DNA from: Nissolia schottii
Lineage: Eukaryota; Streptophyta; Magnoliopsida; Fabales; Fabaceae
Assembly: GCA_003254905.1 (NCBI GenBank)
Contig: QANU01014112.1
Span: forward strand, 29,141-93,140
DNA length: 64,000 nt
Direction of reading: 5' to 3'
The notes under the pieces were generated by a model that was not told the origin of the DNA, did not search any database, and worked only from the letters and a program-made list of their open reading frames with translations. Shown here in pieces: positions 56,346 to 64,000 of the stretch; position 1 is the first letter of the stretch; each line of letters begins with the position of its first letter. The translations under genes were made by a program, and so were the position numbers.

Positions 56346-59300
56346 GAAGATTTATAATAATATTATAATATTTTTATTGATATAAAACTACTAATTTTTA
56401 ATATTTTTTTAAACACCATTTCAAAATCTATGATTCCTTTTATATAGTTTTATGCGTTAATATTTATTAATTTTCTAAGGTTGATATTATTATAAATTTA
56501 TTTAATATTTAAACTTTTTTTTTATTTGGACACAAGTAAACACAACTTAAAAAACTTTTAAATATAACTCAAATTTGTCTAAATATAAACATTTTATTTG
56601 GTCACAAATATGTCTGTCTAATAAATATCTTTGTGTGTCAATATTTCTTAACACACCACCCTTATAGTGACCGAATAAATAAGAAAATCACCTTACAACA
56701 AAGGCCACAATAGTAGCCCCATGCCCTTGTGACAATGATGTATGCTTTGGAGCAAATAATTACTTTTGGTTACAATAGGGACTAGAGCCGCAGCTTTATA
56801 ATTACTATTGGAAGTGAGCCAAATCAAGTTTTTACCGAATTACTGTATTTGAATCTAGAAATTTAGCTCTCATTTATTTATTATTGAGTTGAGCTTAAAA
56901 TCTTGATTTATTTGTTATTGAATTGAGTTTAAGCTGAATTCATTTTTATCAAAACAAACCTTGAGCTATATTTTAAATTTTAGTTGAGAGAATCATCTAT
57001 TTTTAAGTGTTTAATAATATTTTTACATAATTAAAATATATATGCAAAAAAAAATCAAATCATGAGTTTTGTTAAGTTTGACTCGATTCGACTCATTTTT
57101 AATTCTATCAAGGAATATGCAAGTTTGTCATTACATTTCAATCTTGTTGAATTGATAGGTAATAGTATTAACTTCTATCTCAGAAATCATAATATTAATA
57201 TTAATATATATATATATATATATATTATAACTACTTATATTATAAGACATAGTGCTAAGTATTTATGTTTCTTTTTTACTACATAAATAAATGTTTAAGC
57301 AATTAAATTCTTGTTCTCCTAATATTTTTTTCTTTGATAGATAGCATTTGATGAATAAGGAGATTTTTTTCTTTGAGAGATAGCATTTAATGAATAATAA
57401 TGGATACTATCGAACAAGTTCGTGACATGATATGTGATGGTGAATTTTATTAATCTAGGTTTCTTTATTAAAATTTTATTTCAAAATTAGTTAAATATTC
57501 ATTCCTTTTAAAAACAGGGCATGAGAGTTTCACTAGCTACCCATCATGATTTGTCCGGTAGTCAGATCCTAGGTTGGTTTTAATTGACATGACATGACAA
57601 TCCAATTGTGCAAATCAAATGCATCTCTGCAATGGATGTGATAAACTCATTCACGAGATCTGTTTATGTAAAAAAGGATATGTCACTATCCAATTTAGTG
57701 CCTAAACATTTGTGTTCTCATTACTTACCATAATATTCAAACTTGAGGGAATAGTTTATTGAAAGCTGACTTTCTAAATTGTAGAGTATAATTCTATTTC
57801 CAATTCAGTCTTTTCATTTCTATTAAAATTTTTATTGTTCTTTTTTTTTTTTTAAATGTCATAATTTATTTTTATGTTTAGAATAACGAATAAATAAAAT
57901 TAATAAAATACGTGATTGATTTTTAGCGGCACGTAACCATAAGATAACATCATTAAATTTAAATGAGATATTAAAATAAAATCCTAAAAAAGCTCATTAA
58001 AAAATTAATATATGTATAAATTAACTTTAAAAAATTACTAAGAACTCTTAAGAATAATTTTTAAAAGTTAACAATAAAATTACATCTACTTTTTATTTAT
58101 CAAACATAAAAAGTAAATTTGTGCCCTCAAAAAATTTTACCAAATTAAATCTAAATAACTCAATGACCAAAGGTGCATGAGCTACTAAAAATTATTATTT
58201 TTGCAACAGCAATCGCGATCAAATATTACACGTCGTTTAGAAAAAAACCTTATGCCAACGACATAATTATCATCATATGTCACTGCAAAATCTCCGTAAC
58301 CAAAAGTTATGCAACAACATTTAAAGTCGTCACTACTAAAACTATTTTTTCACAGAAACATTTGTGGCTGCTACAATTATTTTGTACCAACGACCTTAAT
58401 CGTTGCCATATACTCATATGCATCTGTTGTGAGTTATCGTTCATTCGTATGTTATTTTAATGAGAAGGAACACGTTACAACACTCAAGTGTGTGAACACT
58501 CGAGTTTTAACCAGATAATATTATTTTATTTATTTATTTATTTATTTTCTAATTTCAGTAAAAGAACTCATAAAAGATCAAATGTTTTTACACTCGAATC
58601 TCGATGGTTGAAGGCTATTGTTTATTAACAAAACCTTCGAAGAAATTATCTTGTGCAAATAGTTACTTTTTTCATATATTAGAAAGAGTACTGAAAACTA
58701 AATTATTTTTTCTCTCGAGATTTTTAAGAAATCTTTTCAATACGATTACATATAACAAATATTGAATAACTCATTAAACTATTGACATTCACTATATAAT
58801 TATATTCTTTGCCGTAGTGTTGTTGCGACACTCAATTTTTTTTGGTTTAAATATGAAGCGCATATCTTTAGTTAGTAATCAACATTATTTTGCAACCAAA
58901 AAATGAAAAAAATTAACATTATTTGATTATGTGCCATGTGAGATGAGATATGAGATGATGAAGTTTATGTATTTATTTTAGCTTTATTTTAATTTATGCA
59001 GTTACCATAAATATCCATAAATACACGTCTTCTTACAAAGGTTAGAGATGAATTATTGCAAATATGGAGCAACCGAATTAGGCATGACACTACCCTTTGC
59101 ATCATCACTTCCAAACTTGCATGTGCATTTACAATAAATATCACCTCATTAATATTTTGTTCATGTAAAAATAGAGATGTAAATCTACACTTGAATTTCT
59201 AAATGTTCAAGTTCCAAGCAAGATTTATATTTTTCAAGTTTTTCCTAATTTTTATTATTATGTTACAATTGGATTTTGAATAGACAAAAAAACAGAACAC

Positions 59301-60189
59301 AACAAACTAACCCCACAAAACATAAAAAATCCCATGACATCACATCATATATAGTTGATGCTTGGACACAAGAAAGAGGATCAATAAAATACATAGTTCC
59401 ATTACGAAAATAATAATTATACCTTTGATATGTTATTTATAACACACTTAACTTTGCAAGTATTTTAAAATATTAAATAATGTTGTGATCATACGACTGT
59501 ATATGTTAATGTCTTCTTGTTTCTTATAGAAAAAAAAAAAAAACATCACTTTAAACTATTTAATACAAATGAATATTTTCACATGCATGTTTTCTTATAG
59601 CCTAAACCCTAACATAACTCATACAAGTGGGGCACTTGATTCCCACATTGCTTATACTATGACATTTTTACTCTTAAAACTACTATAAATCACTAAAGTT
59701 CCATGTTACTGAGTCTATAAATTTTTACTATTAACACTATGATAAATATGCATATGTCATCTTTATCTCCTCTAAACTCATTTTAGAGGAGTAAACGATG
59801 TTGTGGTCATTGGCTTAGCCAATCATGGTTATCCTTTACAGTAACTAACGAGATTGTTAAACTAACCATTGGTGACCAAATAGTTTTGTTTTTTCTTTCA
59901 AACACAACAAAATTACATCGATTTATGGGGACAACCAGTCTAACCATTGATCTATTCTCATCCAACCTGTCAGACCAATTAATTTTTATGAAGGGAAAAA
60001 AAAAGTGTTTCAACAATCAAGTTCTAATTGTACAATATATTTTTTATTTTTTAAATTGTGTCTAATTTCATCACAAATCTCTCGTAAGACTAAAATACAC
60101 TTAATATTTAACTACACTTGTTTAGCAAAATCAATAATAACTTTCATACAATTTTTTTTCTCTCATTAGAAATAGTGCAAAACTTAAAT

Positions 60190-60223
<34 letters not shown>

Positions 60224-61086
60224 CAACTTAATATAATAGCAGATAACAAATAACAAATAACATTGGCATATTCAATAACATTGGCAAATAACAAAATATT
60301 CATTAACTCATTCAACCATTGGCATATTATGTACAAATCTTTCTTTTTTTATTAGGTAGACCATACTTCATTTTTAGAGTGTAAAATATTTTTGTATAAT
60401 GTATATATTACCATGCTAATAAAGGTAATTGACTCTAATATTCATTAGTTTCAAAGTCTCATAATATTATAAAATTATAAAACAATATAAAACTTCTTAT
60501 AGTATATCAATTTTCCTTTTTAATTTGAAATACACAGATCTTTACTAAGTAATCAGCGTTATTGGTTACAAACTCTCACAATAAAATCTCTAGATTACCA
60601 TACAATGGCCAACAATTAATAAATGTTTGACCCAATCAATAACTTTCTTACACAACATAGCAGAGTATTAGTTTAAGATAATACTATACCATAGAATATA
60701 TGATTTGTTGTTTGGAGACTCATGGTCCCTCTTAGGAGCCACCCAATGAAACACTCCAAAAATCCCAAAACACACATCCCAATTTGCGAAGGTACAAGGA
60801 AAGTGTAACAACCATACACACATAATCAAAACAATAAAAAAAAAATCATTCTTAAACTTTACATACATGTATAATCTAGTATTTGTACTTAAAAAAATAA
60901 CTGATTAATCTTTAAACATCATTAAATTTGTTAATTCCTTGTCCCTAAACTTAAAAGAAAAAGGATTTATTAATGAATATTTTGATTATCAAGTTTACGA
61001 ACTAATAAATTATTATTTGTCTAGAGATTAAGTTGGGCGCGAGGGTAAAGTCGACATTAACCAATAAATAAATAAATATATATATA
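54429..61086. other. Long intergenic block between G6PDH and the second gap
   Basis: About 6.7 kb of AT-rich DNA without recognisable genes. It holds small tandem duplications (55035-55080, 56031-56106), AT-dinucleotide runs (about 56311-56342, 57197-57225, 60194-60220) and a TTA repeat (54657-54680). From 58165 to about 58470 the composition is more balanced and contains 'cactactaaaac', which resembles the start of a CACTA-type terminal repeat, but no partner end was found. Open frames in the block show no protein family. Confidence 0.5.
56031..56106. repeat. Perfect 38-bp tandem duplication
   Basis: The unit containing tatatttcaaatgaacacaa and ctctaataaacgat occurs twice in direct succession, with the second copy offset by exactly 38 bases. 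Near-identity suggests a recent replication slip. A similar 23-base doubled unit (tttaggttttgcacaaaaat) lies at 55035-55080. Confidence 0.9.
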
Positions 61087-61999
61087 NNNNNNNNNNNNNN
61101 NNNNNNNNNNNNNNNNNNNNNNNNNNNNNNNNNNNNNNNNNNNNNNNNNNNNNNNNNNNNNNNNNNNNNNNNNNNNNNNNNNNNNNNNNNNNNNNNNNNN
61201 NNNNNNNNNNNNNNNNNNNNNNNNNNNNNNNNNNNNNNNNNNNNNNNNNNNNNNNNNNNNNNNNNNNNNNNNNNNNNNNNNNNNNNNNNNNNNNNNNNNN
61301 NNNNNNNNNNNNNNNNNNNNNNNNNNNNNNNNNNNNNNNNNNNNNNNNNNNNNNNNNNNNNNNNNNNNNNNNNNNNNNNNNNNNNNNNNNNNNNNNNNNN
61401 NNNNNNNNNNNNNNNNNNNNNNNNNNNNNNNNNNNNNNNNNNNNNNNNNNNNNNNNNNNNNNNNNNNNNNNNNNNNNNNNNNNNNNNNNNNNNNNNNNNN
61501 NNNNNNNNNNNNNNNNNNNNNNNNNNNNNNNNNNNNNNNNNNNNNNNNNNNNNNNNNNNNNNNNNNNNNNNNNNNNNNNNNNNNNNNNNNNNNNNNNNNN
61601 NNNNNNNNNNNNNNNNNNNNNNNNNNNNNNNNNNNNNNNNNNNNNNNNNNNNNNNNNNNNNNNNNNNNNNNNNNNNNNNNNNNNNNNNNNNNNNNNNNNN
61701 NNNNNNNNNNNNNNNNNNNNNNNNNNNNNNNNNNNNNNNNNNNNNNNNNNNNNNNNNNNNNNNNNNNNNNNNNNNNNNNNNNNNNNNNNNNNNNNNNNNN
61801 NNNNNNNNNNNNNNNNNNNNNNNNNNNNNNNNNNNNNNNNNNNNNNNNNNNNNNNNNNNNNNNNNNNNNNNNNNNNNNNNNNNNNNNNNNNNNNNNNNNN
61901 NNNNNNNNNNNNNNNNNNNNNNNNNNNNNNNNNNNNNNNNNNNNNNNNNNNNNNNNNNNNNNNNNNNNNNNNNNNNNNNNNNNNNNNNNNNNNNNNNNN
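61087..61999. other. Assembly gap (913 N)
   Basis: Preceded by an AT-dinucleotide repeat (tatatata) and followed at once by 12 Cs (62000-62011). It probably hides the upstream exon(s) of the ACR gene. Open frames across it have no meaning. Confidence 0.99.
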
Positions 62000-62011
62000 C
62001 CCCCCCCCCCC

Positions 62012-62498
62012 TTTTCACCTCGTAGCTGCATTCATAGGCCTTGATTCTCAATTTGTCAGTTTTTAGCTTTTATTACTGTGAATTCATGGCCTTGAATTCC
62101 TTCTATGAAGGCTTTTAGTCTATGTCTTTTGAACAAAATAGGAAATGAAGAACAAGTGAAAAGAGTAAAAGAGTGAATGAGAAAATACTGTGTAGTTCTG
62201 TTTATGATCCATTTTGTGACAAGTTAAATCACAATTAGATTGAAAAAGAATCAGACAAAACAAGAAGCACTAGCTTGTTTCCAAACTTGAACCGGAAATT
62301 CCTCGATTTCGTGTCATTCTTCGTGGAGCCTTATGATTTTTAATTGCGGCCCGCAAGTGCCTCGCGGCAGTAAAATCGGCCGTATAAGCTGCGATTCTTT
62401 GTAACTTTCCACATTTGCCACTATTCGTGATGTAACTGCAACCGCAATTCAAGGCCATTAGTCTAATGACAACTTTTTTGTCTGTCTGTTTGTTCCAG
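62012..62498. other. Intron sequence upstream of the first visible ACR exon
   Basis: No exon of the ACR gene is seen. A GC-rich island at about 62325-62460 (gcggcccgcaagtgcctcgc, tgcaaccgcaattcaa) looks like an inserted repeat rather than coding sequence. The intron ends in a good acceptor (tgtttgttccag) at 62498. Confidence 0.45.
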
Positions 62499-64000
62499 TC
62501 ACTCGGCCGAGGAGTCTGTGGCTTCCGGACCTTGAGAAGATCTGTCGGCCTCCAAGCCGCGGAAGAACACACAACCATCGAATTAACCGGAAGAGACAGG
62601 CCAGGTTTGCTCTCAGAGATTTTCGCCGTTCTTGCAGACCTAAAATGCAATGTGGTGGCAGCAGAAGTTTGGACACACAACTCAAGAATGGCTTCGGTTG
62701 TTTACATCACCGAAGGGGCCACAGGATCGCCGATAGAGGATCTGGATCACCTGGCCAAGATCAAGCAGCTCCTGCTGTATGTGCTGAGAGGAGACATAGA
62801 CAAGAGGAATGCCAACACTGCTGTTTCGGTCGACTCGACTCACAAGGAGAGGAGGCTGCACCAAATGATGTATGCCGATCGCGATTATGACACATATGAT
62901 GGGGATAGTAATAGGCCAACAAGTGATAAGAACATGCCCCTTGTGACCGTTGATAACTGTGCTGATAAGGGATACACTGTTGTGAACTTGAGGTGTCCGG
63001 ACCGGCCAAAATTACTGTTTGATACCGTCTGCACAATCACAGATATGCAGTATGTTGTGTACCATGGAACTGTCATTGCTGAAGGACCAGAGGCATATCA
63101 GGTTTGTTCTTGATGTTCTTTGAATTGACATATAGTTAGTACTTCCGTGTTATTTCTGATATTTGGTCTAACATTTTTGTCTGATCACACCATTTCCATG
63201 TGAAAACTTCTTATATAGATACAAATCTAATGGTTTATATATAGAAGCAATCAGAATAAGCTTGCTGTGACTCAGAAATAAGTAATTGTCTTTTGAACAA
63301 ACTTAGACTTGAGATTGAAAAGTCTGTTCTTACAACTTTTTTCCTCGAAGTTTGCCTGTTTTTGTTATTTCGATTTGAAAATTTCTGATGTTAATACAAA
63401 TCTAACAGTTTATATTTAGACACAATTTATGATGAAATTGATGTGACTTTGAAATAAGTAATTGTATCTTGAACAAAGTTAGTAGGTGTCGGTTTTATTG
63501 TGAATGTTGTCTAAACATAAACTGTAAGATTTGTATCTCTGCGATAATCTCTATTTGGATGTACGTTTAAACTTCTGTAATCGGTATTGCCTTGTCTTAA
63601 CAGGAATACTATATAAGGCATGTGGATGGATGTCCAATCAGTTCTGATGCAGAAAGGCAAAGGGTGATTCACTGCTTGGAGGCTGCTATTAAGAGAAGAA
63701 CTTCCAAGGTAATACTTAGGATATTTTGGCTACATAACTTATTTAAGTTCTTATGTGACAACTTATAAATAAGTTTATTTTGTATTTGAATACACAATAA
63801 ATACTCATAAGTGACAGTACTTACTATTTTTTCTATTTGATGTATAGGGCATACAACTAGAACTTTGTGGCGATGATAGGGTTGGCCTTCTGTCTGACGT
63901 AACTCGCATCTTTCGAGAGAACGGCCTCTCGGTTAGCCGCGCAGAGGTCACAACAAGAGGCTCAAAGGTCATGAATGTCTTCTATGTGACCGATGCATCC
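62499..64000 (+). CDS. ACT domain-repeat (ACR4/ACR5-like) protein, partial
   Basis: Plant ACR proteins carry four ACT domains resembling those of bacterial GlnD and are thought to sense amino acids or nitrogen status. Visible exons: 62499-63101, 63604-63708 and 63848 to the window end (phases agree). The first starts [17 protein letters not shown] and then [20 protein letters not shown] (second ACT repeat), followed by [17 protein letters not shown] and the third repeat [20 protein letters not shown]. The next gives [20 protein letters not shown], and the last opens the fourth repeat ([20 protein letters not shown]). The N-terminal exons with the first ACT repeat are not in 62012-62498, so they lie in the gap or further left; the C-terminus lies past 64000. 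[10 protein letters not shown] and the spacing of the repeats favour the ACR3/4/5 group over ACR1; the exact paralogue is not resolved. Confidence 0.93.

Noticed and set aside
62270..62685. Minus-strand frames upstream of and across the first visible ACR exon
   Set aside because: They overlap the ACR coding exon in antisense and continue into intron sequence; no protein family is recognised.

Overview
This 64-kb window is plant nuclear DNA, from a eudicot and most likely a legume. It is AT-rich, with small exons split by long introns, GT-AG junctions and many short inverted-repeat transposons. Two of these carry the 'ggtttaaatatgtttt' termini that I associate with legume genomes, which is an inference. 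Two runs of N (10011-10861 and 61087-61999) and three single Ns interrupt the sequence. Exon joins were assembled by hand; for each complete gene the exon lengths sum to whole codons.

Layout. 1-1152 (-): internal exons of a WD40-repeat gene running off the left edge. 3719-9911 (-): FAN1-type DNA-repair nuclease with UBZ zinc finger, HIRAN and VRR-NUC domains; its N-terminus lies in or beyond the first gap. 12475-18582 (-): DUF1664 membrane/coiled-coil protein of 14 exons, with a 688-base poly-A run in one intron and a probable GC-AG intron. 21403-27965 (+): sphingosine-1-phosphate lyase, 15 exons. 28726-30140 (-): 40S ribosomal protein S19. 30.2-36.7 kb: long intergenic block. 36727-40772 (+): LAZY1 gravitropism gene with a 6-base initiator exon. 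40.8-46.4 kb: transposon-rich block holding a foldback/Mutator-like element (41705-42937) and a miniature LTR retrotransposon (45180-45962). 46392-48814 (+): OTU-type deubiquitinase. 50052-50125 (+): tRNA-Asn(GUU). 50717-54428 (+): plastid glucose-6-phosphate dehydrogenase with its redox-cysteine pair. 54.4-62.5 kb: intergenic DNA and the second gap. 62499-64000 (+): ACT-repeat (ACR) protein running off the right edge.

The genes are functionally unrelated housekeeping and developmental loci (DNA repair, sphingolipid breakdown, translation, gravitropism, ubiquitin removal, the oxidative pentose phosphate pathway, amino-acid sensing), as is normal for plants; nothing suggests an operon-like cluster. 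The most unusual material is non-genic: the 32-bp-repeat foldback element with an apparent 10-bp target duplication, a copia integrase scrap inside a hairpin, the miniature retrotransposon with a minisatellite core, the poly-A run, and one unidentified coding-like segment near 31.1 kb.
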